From Erythroxylum novogranatense (Eukaryota; Streptophyta; Magnoliopsida; Malpighiales; Erythroxylaceae), in contig JAIWQS010000079.1 in NCBI GenBank assembly GCA_029891385.1, positions 186,001-250,000 on the forward strand: a stretch of 64,000 bases of DNA. Reading direction: 5' to 3'. Made by a program: the position numbers and the translations under genes. Shown piece after piece: positions 45,597 through 57,079 of this stretch (positions are counted from its first letter, which is position 1; every line of letters begins with the position of its first letter). The notes beneath the pieces were generated by a model. The model was not told the origin of the DNA, ran no database searches, and saw nothing but the letters and a program-made list of their open reading frames with translations.

Positions 45597-47093
45597 TGAT
45601 TGAACTCATTTTTCTATATTATTTAGTGACATTTTCATGGTTTTTGTTACACTTTTGGCTCCTTTTATTAGATATTGTGCTTAATTTGACTTAAAAGTGC
45701 TTGTTTTGAATTAATGTAATTTGAGGATCAAATTGTCATAAATAGTTAATAATTGCACTCACATGATTTATATGACAATTGATATTACAAATTTCTATTT
45801 TCATTGTGGTAACCTCAAGACAATGAGCCAAAAGTGGAACAAATAACTTGAAGTCACAAGATCAAGCATGGATATTTCGGGCAAAGTTTGCTGCGACGAA
45901 GTCATTGTTTCGCCATGACATAACCATTAAATATCGCCGCGATGAAGTTAGTGCTTCGTCGCGACGAAACCATTAAAGATCGCCCTGACAAAGTCTGTGT
46001 TTCACTGTAGTGAATCTTTAAATTAGTGCAAACTCGAACCATTTTTGGAAATTTCACATACTGTATAACCCGATCCCCAACCTGTTTTTGGAAAGAAACC
46101 TATTTTGGGATAAGTAACAATAGCAGCCTTGAGGTGTATAACTCGATCATAACCCACGGTTCCACTACCTTGATACCCACGGTTCCACTACCTTGATACC
46201 CACGGTTCCCTTCAGAGACTTGCCTCATTTTCTTTTCTCTTCCATTTTTCACCGCCAACTTCCACCATAGTTAGATCGGGTTCATTCCTAGTTGTGAGGC
46301 TTTCAATTGCAATTCATGGCTAGGTGATTTCCTTCCTCTTGAAGATGTAGTGATGGATTCAGTTCAATGTTCTTAAAAGGGGCGTAGCTTAATCCATAGT
46401 TTAGCTATGATTTATAAATATCTAAGTCTAGGATTTTTAACTTGTAATTCAACTACTTGATTATGGTTTAATCAAATGATGGATTATGTATAGTCAGATT
46501 GGTTGATGTAGAAGTTTGAGTTTGAATATATGAAGTCTCATATATGTCATTTGTGATCTTCTTGATTTTCTTTATTCTTGCGTGGTTGTGTTTGATATTG
46601 AGTTGATTAAGATTTCATTTGACCTATTGCATTGGTGACCTTGCCACACACTAAGCCACATAATGGGATCTTAAGAAATGGAGTCCCATTTATTAAGATC
46701 TTGGACTTAAAGAGTTCTTCAGGTTTATCATTTTGAAGCTTAGTGATCACTACTCCATAGGAAAATCAATTTCAGACTAGGATGGTCAAAGCTCATTTTC
46801 AAAAGGATTCTATCACTTTTTAATCACTTGTTTAAATCTTTCCATTTTCTATTCCCAAAAGTCCAAAAATACGTTTTATAAATATTTTACAATTCAATTT
46901 AGTTTGGTTAGTGTTTTCGAAGATCTAAAACCCGTCTCTTCCCAATTAGCTTGCATAGCATGACATATAGATTAGCTTAGGTCCATCCATTTTAGGTTTT
47001 GATTAAGTGAAATGACCCAAGGTTGCACCCTATATTGCAATCCTTGGATTATTTTTGATTTGACCTCTAAGGGTACAAATAAGGTCTAAATCA
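45597..47093 (+). mobile_element. Athila/Tat-like Gypsy: 5' LTR
   Basis: Begins TGATTGAACTC and ends AAGGTCTAAATCA, 1,497 bp, directly followed by an Asp-type PBS. It contains degenerate repeats of about 46 bp with CGTCGCGACGAA at 45890-46010 and a 23-bp unit (CCACGGTTCCACTACCTTG core) repeated about 2.6 times at 46152-46210. The left boundary is set by the end of the Copia fragment and the TG dinucleotide. The 3' LTR lies outside the window. Confidence 0.75.
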
Positions 47094-47095
47094 AA

Positions 47096-47113
47096 TGGCG
47101 CCATTGTCGGGGA
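47096..47113 (+). other. Athila-like primer-binding site
   Basis: TGGCGCCATTGTCGGGGA is close to TGGCGCCGTTGCCGGGGA, complementary to the 3' end of tRNA-Asp, a typical primer for Athila/Tat Gypsy elements. Confidence 0.85.
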
Positions 47114-47732
47114 ACCAAACAATTGGTTCTTTAGGTTAACTTTTGTCAATTTACAGCTAAATGAGGTTAGGAGCCTTTTTTTTTAGATTGCATTCTAGAT
47201 AATTTAGCTTTATAGTTTCCATTTTAAGTAGCAGCATAATTTTTGGCAATACACACTTTGATAGTTAGCATTTTACATTTGCTTTCTTTGTGAGTTTTCT
47301 TTTCACCGTGACTAACTCCTTATTTTCGCTGTGGCTAACTCTCACCTTCGCTGTGACAAATATTAACATTTTCTACTTCGTCACGGCAAATCTCATATTC
47401 GTCGTAGCAAACATTTCTTCACTGCGGCCAACTTCCTGTTTTTACATACTTTCACACATACTTTCATACATACTTTCACATATACTTTCATACATATTCT
47501 CACCCATTTTCTCATACATACTTTCATACATGCTCATACGCACATACACTTGCATCCTTCACATATTATCTTTTTACTTAGCTTTGTGTGCTTACATGTC
47601 AATTTTGTTTTCTTTTATTTATAAAACCAAACTTCTACCCTTTCACCCTGAAATTGAGAGACACGTGAGAACAAATAGAAAGGAGAAGAGAGAAAAAGGG
47701 AAAAGCAAGGTAGACTTTGAGGAGAGAATTAA
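47114..47732 (+). other. Athila-like leader with two simple repeat tracts
   Basis: Non-coding leader. At 47305-47432 a degenerate unit of about 30 bp recurs (TTCGCTGTGGCTAACTC, TTCGTCACGGCAAATCTC and similar). At 47446-47570 a 12-bp unit like CATACTTTCATA repeats. The 160-codon frame at 47290-47772 is mostly a translation of these tracts. Confidence 0.7.
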
Positions 47733-48960
47733 ATGGAGTCTAGCTTATCAAGTAGTAAGAGTGATTCGTTAACAGGTGAGATAATGGTTGAAAATTGTAA
47801 CCTTAATATTAACCCACCTCGGAATGGTGATAATGGAGGTAATATGGAGCATGAGGAAGTTGGTGAGAATAATGGAAATCATAGAAGGACCATTAAGGAA
47901 GCTACTAATTCTGATGTGAATTATGATCCTTTTACTGCTGCTTACCCTAATTTTGATGTGAATTTTGAGGTTAAAGGATTTCTTATTAACTCTTTTCTTA
48001 AATTTCATGGTTTGACAAGAAAGGATCCCTACATTAACTTATATATCATTGGAAGATTCTCTTGATCAAGTGCTATGGAAAGTCTTTCATCTATCCTTGG
48101 AGGGTAAAGCAAGGGAGAGGTATATGATCCTTCCAAGACATGTGGCAAATGCCTGCCACAGTTGGACAAATTTTATAAAGGCATTTTTGGAGAAATACTT
48201 TCCTATCTCCAAAACTTCATCAATGAGAAAGGAGATTTCTTTGGGCACACTAAGACTATGATGAGTCCCTATCGATTATTGGAACCATTTTCAGGATCTA
48301 TTGTCTATATTCCTTCACAATCGATACCTAATGAGCAATTAGTGTAATACTTTTATAATGGATTGAAGAGTCAAGACAAGGGTATGTTGGATGCGCTTCG
48401 GGGAGGTTACGATTGACCTCACAGCTATAGAGGCATGGGATCTAATTAAGAAAATGGCTCTAAATCACTAGTAGTATAGTGATAGCGACATTAGAGAAGT
48501 ACATGAGTTGGGAGCTTCAATAGTGCATTCCAGAAAAATGGAAAGTTTTGAGTCCAAGGTTGACTCTTTGGAGAGTAAAGTGACTTCTCAACTGTCTTTC
48601 ATTACTACAGAGTTGAAAAATATGATTGTGCATCGTCCACCACCTTCCATGGATCTTATTGCACTTAGTTGCGTCACTTATAGTTCAGTAATGCATATCT
48701 CTAGTGTCTACCCCAGTCATTATGAAGAGGTGTCAGCTATTTATCAGGGTCAACTCAATCAGAAGTGGGATCACTATTCCAACAACTATAACGAGGGATG
48801 AAAAGCAAATCCTAGACTTAGTTGGAGAAATGAAGAAGGTCGAGGTCCAAATAGATTTCAACAAGGTGGAGGGGAGGGGTAGTTCTTCCACAAACTAGTT
48901 CCAAAACCAACAACAAGCCTTAACTATCCCACCAAAGGAAGAAACTAATCGACTCTTGCA
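47733..48960 (+). pseudogene. Athila/Tat-like gag, frameshifted and interrupted
   Basis: The frame from the ATG at 47733 contains FEVKGFLINSFLKFHGL then RKDPYINLY, the pattern of Athila/Tat capsids (FELK...LPKFHGL...EDPYKHL). It shifts frame near 48050 and continues with LEGKARERYMILP, SWTNFIKAFLEKYF and MRKEI, the conserved gag core (usually LxxxAxxW...W..L...FL.KYFP...RxEI). A later stretch near 48800-48870 reads NPRLSWRNEEGRG, matching the P-L-SW-RN motif of the family. Frameshifts near 48050, 48260 and 48400 inactivate it. Protease and pol, if present, lie beyond the copy D/G/E block, outside the window. Confidence 0.8.
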
Positions 48961-49023
48961 TAATAAGATGGCATTGATAAAGGAGGAGAGGACTTCTAAT
49001 AACAACCAGCTCAATGCCATAGC

Positions 49024-50290
49024 TGTTGGATCGGAAAAAGAAAATATGCTTTGTTTGGAAAATGTAGATTTCAAACTTTTAAGAAATCATTACTTGCGCG
49101 AAGCAACAAATCCAAATCAACATGCCAATCCATACATGATATGGTATAAGGATAATAAAATATAAACAAGATCGAGAGTATTGCAACCTCGCTCATGACT
49201 TTAATTAGACCAAGCCCAAGATTCAATTATGGGCTTCTAATTAACTCCATTTATATTTCTTACTTAGTTTGATAACCTTCCTTAAAGCCAAGTAGGGAAT
49301 CTTATTGGACTTTGATAATTCAAACTCAATAAACCGAGAATTAATTGATCTCATTGGAATTAATTCAGCTTTATTAACTAAATGTCATTCCACTTAAGAA
49401 AATTAGTTGAACTCTTGAACTATTAAATATTATGAGAATATGTCCAATTGCACCCTATTTAGAACCTTATTATAGCCATCCGCACAACAAAGGGTAAAAT
49501 TACCGTTTGCCCTTATGTTGATTTCCTTCTAGATCTCTCATTTTACTTTATATGGTGATTAACACATAAGATCTCATCTCGGTGTTAAGACTTGATGGGT
49601 AGCTAGTCCATCAAACTATTGGCGTCAGTTTAATTACCAAATCTTCTCAAAACATCTAGAAGAGATGATAACACTATAAACTCTTTATTTGAGTAAATGT
49701 TCCACGATACATGTTTCAATAAATAATTCCAACATCTGATCTTTGGATTAATACTTTGTAAAATCCATTCGATCATATCAAAATTATAATGAAACATATA
49801 TGAATTCACCCTCATCAAGATTATGGTTCATAATAGCGAATGCTTAAGTTGTATGTTTTAAGATTAAAGTAACGACCCACTTTATTCTTGAAAACATACT
49901 TGATTCTATATTCATTTAATAGTTCCATTATCGATAGTCAACTACTATCATGATATGAAACTCATCATTCCTTGAAGTAAACTCCACTTACCATATGGAG
50001 ATAAATTGCAACCTTATAATTAAACCATAATCAAGTGACCAGCATGATTATTCAGCGTGAATCAATTAATTGATTCTAATAATATACATGTTTCCATACA
50101 TCTCTGTATATTTATATTACTTACAAAATAATCTTGGTATCTTACGACCGGATATATAATGCTCATACAGATAAAACCCAACTCTTTGTTTTATTAATAA
50201 TAAATATTTTCATTACAAAGCGTATTGAAGAAGATAAAGTTACATGTAAATACACTTACTTTCAGGAACTATATTTACATAACTCCAACA
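49024..50290 (-). mobile_element. Copia copy D: 3' LTR with internal deletion
   Basis: From TGTTGGATCGG (49024) to ACTCCAACA (50290), 1,267 bp against about 2.1 kb in copy E. Sequence jumps near 49175-49205 from the PBS-proximal end of the LTR to its middle, so about 0.8 kb is missing. Inserted in the Athila-like gag; the candidate TSD ATAGC (49019-49023) cannot be checked, because the other end is off the window. Confidence 0.8.
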
Positions 50291-50858
50291 ATCTCCACTT
50301 GCCCTAAAGCAAGTTTGACATATCCGTCATTCCCATCCCTTCTAGGTGACCCTCAAAGCTCTTTTGAGTCAATGTCTTTGTGAACGGATCAGCAAGGTTT
50401 TGCTCGGTGGGAATCTTTACCACATCCACTTATCCACGTTGTATTATCTCCCTTATAAGATGATACTTTCGCTTAATGTGTTTGGCAGCTTTGTGGTTCC
50501 GAGGTTCTTTAGAATTAGCCACTGCCCCACTATTATCACAATAAAGTGTAATGGCCTTTTCTTTCTCTGGAACTACCTCCAAATCATTTAGGAACTTTCA
50601 GAGCCAGACTGCTTCCTTTGTTGCTTCACAAGCAGCAACATACTCAGCCTCCATAGTCGAATCAGCAATACAAGATTGTTTGACACTCCTCTAAACTATG
50701 GCTCCACCTCCTAAAGTAAGTATAGAACCAGAAGTTGATTTCCTTGAATCAACAACTGATTGGAAATCAGAATCCGTATATCCTTTCGGAATAAGATTAC
50801 TTCCAAAGTAAACAAGCATTAAGTTCTTCGTCCTACAAAGATACTTAAGTATACACTT
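50291..50858 (-). pseudogene. Copia copy D: RNase H end of the polyprotein
   Basis: Minus-strand frame gives GYTDSDFQSVVDSRKS, STSGSILTLGGGAIV, a stop, RSVKQSCIADSTMEAE, YVAACEA, FLNDLEVVPE, CDNSGAVANS, HIKRKYHLIRE and TEQNLADPFTKTLTQK, ending MSNLL. This is the C-terminal Copia RNase H, with acidic active-site residues visible in TDSD, MEAE and YCDN. It is better preserved than copy E. In-frame stops include one in place of W before RS (TGG to TAG). A PPT (AAGTGGAGAT, 50291-50300) separates the stop from the 3' LTR. The upstream part is cut by Gypsy element G at 50859. Confidence 0.9.
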
Positions 50859-51067
50859 TGTTGGGCCCCAAATTGTTTTTCTTGATGTTATTAAGTATGA
50901 ATTATGTTAGTTGTATGATTTATGGCATAGTTTGATTTTATTGAAAGTATTAGTAGAAGATTAGGATTAATTTGAGATTAGCGTGGAATAAGTGGTTACG
51001 AAAGAGTAAAAATGTATGAGGGCAAAATGGGCAAGTCACTTAAGGGTAAGAGGTTTTAGGCTTAACT
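50859..51067 (+). mobile_element. Gypsy G: 5' LTR, first piece
   Basis: 209 bp from TGTTGGGCCCC to the TSD TAACT of copy E. The TSD is repeated at 60662-60666, where the LTR continues. Confidence 0.85.
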
Positions 51068-53164
51068 TGTTGGAGTTATGTAAATATAGTGCCCTGGAAA
51101 GCAAGTGTATTTACATGTAAATTTATCTTCTTCCATTCACGTTTTTGTAATGAAAATATTTATTATTAATAAAACAAAAGAGTTTGGTTTTATCTGTATG
51201 AGCATTATATATCTGGTCATAAGGTACCAAGATTCATTTGTAAGTAATATACATATACATAGAGATGTATGGGAAACATGTATATTATTAGAATTTGAAT
51301 TAATTGATTCACAGTTGAATAATCAAGTTGATCGTTTGATTATGGTTTGATCAGTAGTGTTGCGATTTATCTCCATATAAGTAAAGGAGTTTACTTAAAG
51401 GGAATGATGAGTTTCATATCATGATAGTAGTAGACTATCGATAATGACACTATTAAATGAATCGGAATCAAGTATGTTTTCAAGAATAAAGTGGGCCGTT
51501 ACTTTAATCTTAAAACATACAACTTAAGCATAAACTTATTATGAACCACAATCTTGATGAGTGGTGAACTCATATGTATTTCATTATAATTCTTGATATG
51601 ATCGGAATGGATTTTTACAGGGTATTAATCTAGTGTCTACATGTTGGAATTATTAATTGAAACATGTATCAGGGAACATTCACTCAAATAAAGAGTTTAT
51701 AGTGTTATCATCTCTTCTAAATGTTTTAAGGAGATTTGGTGATTAAAGCTGGCGCAGAGTTTGATGGACTAGCTACCCATCAAGTCTTAACACTAAAATG
51801 AGATCTTATGTTAATCACCATATAAAGTAAAATGAGAGATCTGAAGGAAAAACCAACATAAGGGCAAACGTAATTTTACCCTTTATTGTGTGGATGGCTA
51901 TAATAAGGTTCTAAATAGGGTTTGCAATTGGACATATTCTCATAATATTTAATAATTCAAGAGTTCAACTAATTTTCTTTAGTGGAATGACATTTAGTTA
52001 ATAAGCTAGAATTAATTCAATGAGATTGAATTATTTCGGGCTTATTGAACTTGAATTATCAAAGTCCGATAAGATTCCTCGCAGCTTTAAGGAAGGTTAT
52101 CAAGCTAAGTAAGAAGTAGTTTGGAGGCTTTGAAGTCCATAATTGAATGATGGGCTTATACTAATTAATGGTTAATTGGAAGCCCATATGTTCATTTAGA
52201 AATGGGCTTGTTTTGGTTTAATGTAATTGATTAGATTAATTATATTAAAATAATTTTTTTAAAATGTTGAAGAAGCAATTTCGAAATTGTGTTAGGTTAG
52301 ATGTGTAACCACACATTTGACATTAAAATACTAAATAAAGATGGTCTTTATTATGGTTCATCATTATTAAATGGAGTTATGAACTTACCATTAAATGGTT
52401 TAATGGTTGTCTTTTAATGTTGGAATGTAACCTATTTGCATTCATTAGATTAAAGATAAAATATGTGCATTAGATGTACCATCTTCCTTCTTTCTTCTTG
52501 CCAAAACTGAAATGGGTATTCAATTATTGATTATGGTCTTTTCAAATAGCCATTTTAAAGATAAATGAAGTAAGTCTCATTTATTGGCTATTTGATGAGT
52601 GATTAATGTAAGAAGTGATGCATTGGATGCCTCTCACTCTTTCCATTCATGCATATTTCAAAATTGAGATGTAAGAAGGGGTTCTTGCATGGTTTTTAGA
52701 CATTCTCTCTTTTCATGCAAGGTAGAACCGAAATTCCTAAGTGAAAGAATTGAAAGAGTTTCGATTTTGGTTCTTCTTCTTCTAAGAAAATCTCCTCCAA
52801 ATATTTCTTCTCCTTTCCCACCAAAGGATTTTGTTAACCTAGTTTTCCTTGAAGAACAAGTGGTAAATCTAATTGGTTGAGGATACTACAACAAGGAAGA
52901 AGATAGATTGCTAAAGGAAAAGACTCAAAGGAAAAGGATTTGGATATAAGAAGGAGAGGATAGCGCAGCGAGGATTTAAAGCTATAGCGAAGGAGTCGGT
53001 AATTCCTTTTATCTTGTTCTTAGTTTTATTATCCTTATACCATATCATGTATGGATTAGCATGTTGATTTGGATATATTGTTTCCGCTGCAAGATGATTT
53101 CTTAAAAAGTTTTGAAATCTATCGTTTCTCCATACTAAGCATGCTTTCTTTTTCCGATCCAACA
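51068..53164 (+). mobile_element. Copia copy E: 5' LTR
   Basis: 2,097 bp, TGTTGGAGTTATG to CCGATCCAACA. Differences from the 3' LTR are few and often beside CG (e.g. TGCCCTGG against TGCCACGG near the start). Confidence 0.95.
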
Positions 53165-53165
53165 A

Positions 53166-53179
53166 TTGGTATCAAAGCC
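53166..53179 (+). other. Copia copy E primer-binding site
   Basis: TTGGTATCAAAGCC, initiator tRNA-Met type with one change, one base after the 5' LTR. Confidence 0.9.
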
Positions 53180-54659
53180 GGTTTTTCATGCATGATTTCG
53201 ATTCCTATATGGTGGATGCATGGGTTGGCAATCTTTTTATGTATACTGCATATTTTTATGTTATAGAAATATATATGGTGTATGTTGCTCTTTTGGTTGT
53301 CCATAAAAGTTAAATTTTATCTTGTAAGATTTTTTCATTTGGTTGTAACAAAGAGGGTGATCTATCATCACCATGTTTCCTCCTTGGTTTCTTTTTTCTA
53401 TTTTATTTGATTTTGTAAGGTTCAAAATTTATGTAATGATGAAGAAGGAGCAGCCATGGATTGAAGAAATGGAAAGGTAAAATTTTCGATGTATCCTTTT
53501 GTGTTTTGGCATAAATTTTGTGAAAACTAAGTTGCTGCAATTTTTGTTTCAATGAATCATATTTCAGTTATGATTGGAAAACAAGTGCTGGTTTTTGTTT
53601 CAAAGAATCCAATTTTGGTTTTGCTAAAATACTAAGTGCTGTGTTTAATTTTCATGAAATGAGTTTCGGTTTTAATAAAACAAGTGCTGGAATTTTTGTC
53701 AAAACAAAGATTTGGTTTTCTAAAATCTAGTGCTGGATTTTATTTTCAAAATGACAAAATTCTAATTTCATAAATGCCATTACATTTTGTTTACCGAATG
53801 GGCGAGATCATGTTAACGAAGAGTTCAGCGGAAGATCCAAGATGAAGAAGCATATTTTGGGCCTAAAAGGCTTGTAATTATTTTATGTTTCTAGGATGGA
53901 CAATCAAAAGTGGCTTTATTAGTTCATATGATGAATGGAGAAATGAATGCTTGTAATATGTGATATTATGTGATTGCATGTCATTTAGAAAATTGCCAAC
54001 CCTAGGCCTTGCCATGCATTCATTATGTATGAGATATATAATGAAACAATATAGGATGGATAATAAATTGCATCTAGACAAGATGGTATTTAAAACTTAA
54101 AGCCCAAAAGATTGAGTGGGAGAGGATGTTCCTGTGAGAGTCCACGGTCTCCAAATGATGGCCCGTTTGCATGTGGTGAAGTGTTACTCCCCATCGGAGG
54201 GCATGGATCCTAGATTTTGCATGGTTTGGTTCTCCTTAAGGATAAGTCCACTTAATGATAGCAAATGTGACCTCCCACCGAGGCATGATTTGTAGGTATC
54301 TTTAGTGAATGAATCAAATGGTTATACACTCAACATTTTTAGCAATAAACCGCCCCCCGTAGCTTTGTTGGTAAAAGTATGGACCAAATTAAGACGCTTC
54401 TTAAAAATTGAGCATGAGATGCTTGGTAGTTTTTTAGTGGGAGGGTCCCGATTTTTCTTTTAATAGATAAGATGGCCCACCGTCACTTAGTACATTATAG
54501 ATAAGAAAAATAACCATCGTATAATGTTTTAATTTTTAAGTTTTGTTAAATCTATCATCATGCATACATGCATCATGATTTTATACAAAGTTCCATAAAT
54601 TGTTGACTACTATGCTCATGTTTTAATAATTTATATTTTCGGACATAATCAACCACAAA
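53180..54659 (+). other. Copia copy E: untranslated leader with AAGTGCTG repeats
   Basis: About 1.5 kb between PBS and gag, shared with copies A and C. At 53525-53760 a degenerate unit of about 50 bp carrying AAGTGCTGG recurs five times (near 53529, 53581, 53632, 53681 and 53727). No coding sequence is recognised. Confidence 0.75.
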
Positions 54660-55875
54660 ATGAATCCACTCACCCCTGCTTCTTGACTAATAACAAATTG
54701 GAAAATGGAGACAAGTTTAATGAATGGAGCGTAACCTTGACATTGTTCTTCAATATGAGCGTATTTCATAGGTGTTAGCGAAAATGAGCCTACACCTCTA
54801 AATGGAGATGCAACTCGAGCAAGTCCAACAACATAAGCGTTAGCGAGAATCGCGATAAGACTACTAAGTGTTATATTCTGCTACATCGTGGCGTGTTGCA
54901 AAAGCAAATTTCTTGTATAAGCGCTAGTGCAATGGTCCATCACCTACATGAGATGTTTGGTGTGAGGACTAGGTCTGCAGAGTGAAAGCTATCAAACCTT
55001 TCATAATCTCGCATAACACTCGTGAGCAGGTGCGGGATTACATGATGAAGGTAATCTCTGCGATCACTTGAAATTTGAGATGCTTGGGCGGATATGGATG
55101 CGAACCACGCAGATGATTATGATCATCAATAGCTTAAACTCTTCTTTTCAGCGGTTTAAGTTGGACTATGAGCTCAACAAACAAGGATTACACCTTGGTG
55201 AGTTGATGAATACCCTCAGAGCACGGAGGAAATATTGAATATTAAGGCTCATGGGCGGCTAATGTAGCTTCTTCTTCTAAGCCAAGGTAAGGGCAAGGGA
55301 AAGAAGAAGGTCAATGAAAAGAAGGCCCAAATAGGGTCAAGGCCAAACCCATGAAAGAGAAGGCCAAAGAGAACATCAAAGGAAAGTGTTTCCTTTGTGA
55401 TGAGATGAGCCTTTGGAAAGAAACTATCCGGTCTACCTAGATTCCTCGAAAGCAAACAAGGTATGGGCTTCCTATGTTTGTTAGGAACTAGAAATGTGGC
55501 ATTTATCTACTTCTTGGATATTAGATTCAGGAGACACTAACCATGTTTGTAATTCTTTGCGGGGTTCCAATGAAAGGAAAAGACTTCTAAAGGCCGGTTT
55601 CAAGTTAAAATAGTAGATGGTTCCTATGTTTCAGCGAGAATCGGTGGGAGTAGTTATCTTGGACTTTCTAGTGGTCATAGGTTATATTTGGAAGATGTTT
55701 ATCACATGCCAATGATTGTAAGGAACATGATTTCTGTTTTTGTCTAATAAAATTTGGCTATTCCTTATATTTTGAAAAGGTTGTTTCAATATATGAGAAT
55801 AAGGATTTTATTTGTGAGCGATAATTAAGAGATTGTTTTCATAGAACCTATGAAAGGCTCACTAAACACCACAAA

Positions 55876-56640
55876 TTGATAAAACCAAGACAATCCAATA
55901 TCTCTAGCATTAATTCAAAGTATTTGTGGCATGTAAGGATGGGTCATATCAATCAGAAAAGAATTGACAGGCTATTAAAGGATGGGATCCTTATGGGCTT
56001 GGATAGTGATCCATTACCCACCTGTGAATCTTGTATTGAAGGAAAAATGACAAAAGCCTCATTTCCTTCTAAAGGAAACAAATTTGAATGCACATTGGAC
56101 ATGGTACATACTGATGTGTGTGGGCCCATGAATGTACAAGCTAGAGGAGGTTATGAATATTTCATAACTTTTATAGATGATTACTCAAGACATGGCTATT
56201 TGTATTTGATGCATAAAAGAGTGAATCTTTTGAAAAGTTCAAAGAATTCAAAATTTCAAGTTGAGAAGCAACTTGGCAAGCCATTAAAAAGCGACCTTGA
56301 TTAGATCGAGGTGGTGAGTATTTATCTGGAGAGTTCCAATGATATTTAATTGACAATGGAATTGTTTCCAATTTATCGACTCCTTGTACACCTCAACGAG
56401 AATGGTGTAGAGAGGAGAAATAGAACTCTATTAGAAATGGTAAGATCAATGATGTCCTATGCTAGCCTTCGAGAATGGTTACGGGGATATGCCATACAAA
56501 CAGCAACATATCTTCTTAACTTTGCTCCATCCAAATCGGTTCCTAAAACACCTAGGAGTTGTGGATCGGCGAGTGCCTTCATTGAGGCACTTGAGGACTT
56601 GGGGCTATCCAGCCCATGTTCTAAAGCCTGAATCCACAAA
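55876..56640 (+). pseudogene. Copia copy E: integrase domain
   Basis: A 142-codon open stretch (55876-56304) gives WHVRMGHINQKRIDRL and CESCIEGKMTKASF (zinc-binding HHCC part), then HTDVCGPMNVQARGG and FITFIDDYSRHGYLYL, with the two catalytic aspartates in the usual places. After frame loss near 56305-56395 it resumes with NENGVERRNRTLLEMV, holding the region of the catalytic glutamate, and ATYLLNFAPSKSVPKTP. This is the best-preserved coding piece of the copy. Confidence 0.9.
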
Positions 56641-57079
56641 GATGGAACCAAGGTCAGAAGTATGTTTGTTTGTAGGATATCCTACGGGAACTCGAGGGTA
56701 CTATTTTTACAGTCCTCGTGATAGGAAGGTATTTGTGTGACAAATGCAAACTTCTTAGAGGAAGAGTTTGTGAGAAATCACAAAGGAAGAAGTGAAGTAG
56801 TACTAAAGGGTTAGCAATTTCATCCAAACCAAGAGTTGTTTTGGATATGACGAGAACAAGATGTCGAAATGGATTCAAGAGTTGAATCGAAGTGCGACTT
56901 GAACATCAAGATGTGCTAGAGCGTAGTGGGAGGGTTGTGAGAGAACCAGATAGGTATCTCGAGTTTAGGAGAAGGCTTAATTGCCATCTCGGACAAGAAG
57001 AAACAGATCTGTACGTATACACGAGGCTATTAATGATGTTGATGCGGGAAATTGGCTCGAGGCAATGGAATCGAAATAG

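Noticed and set aside
47096..47113. tRNA gene fragment
   Set aside because: Matches only the 3' end of tRNA-Asp in reverse and sits next to an LTR end, so it is a primer-binding site, not a tRNA gene. The same applies to the iMet-type sites.
47290..47772. Plus-strand frame of 160 codons that looks membrane-spanning
   Set aside because: It translates the 30-bp and 12-bp repeat tracts of the Athila-like leader; the hydrophobic look comes from TTT/CAT-rich repeats. It also overlaps the true gag start at 47733.
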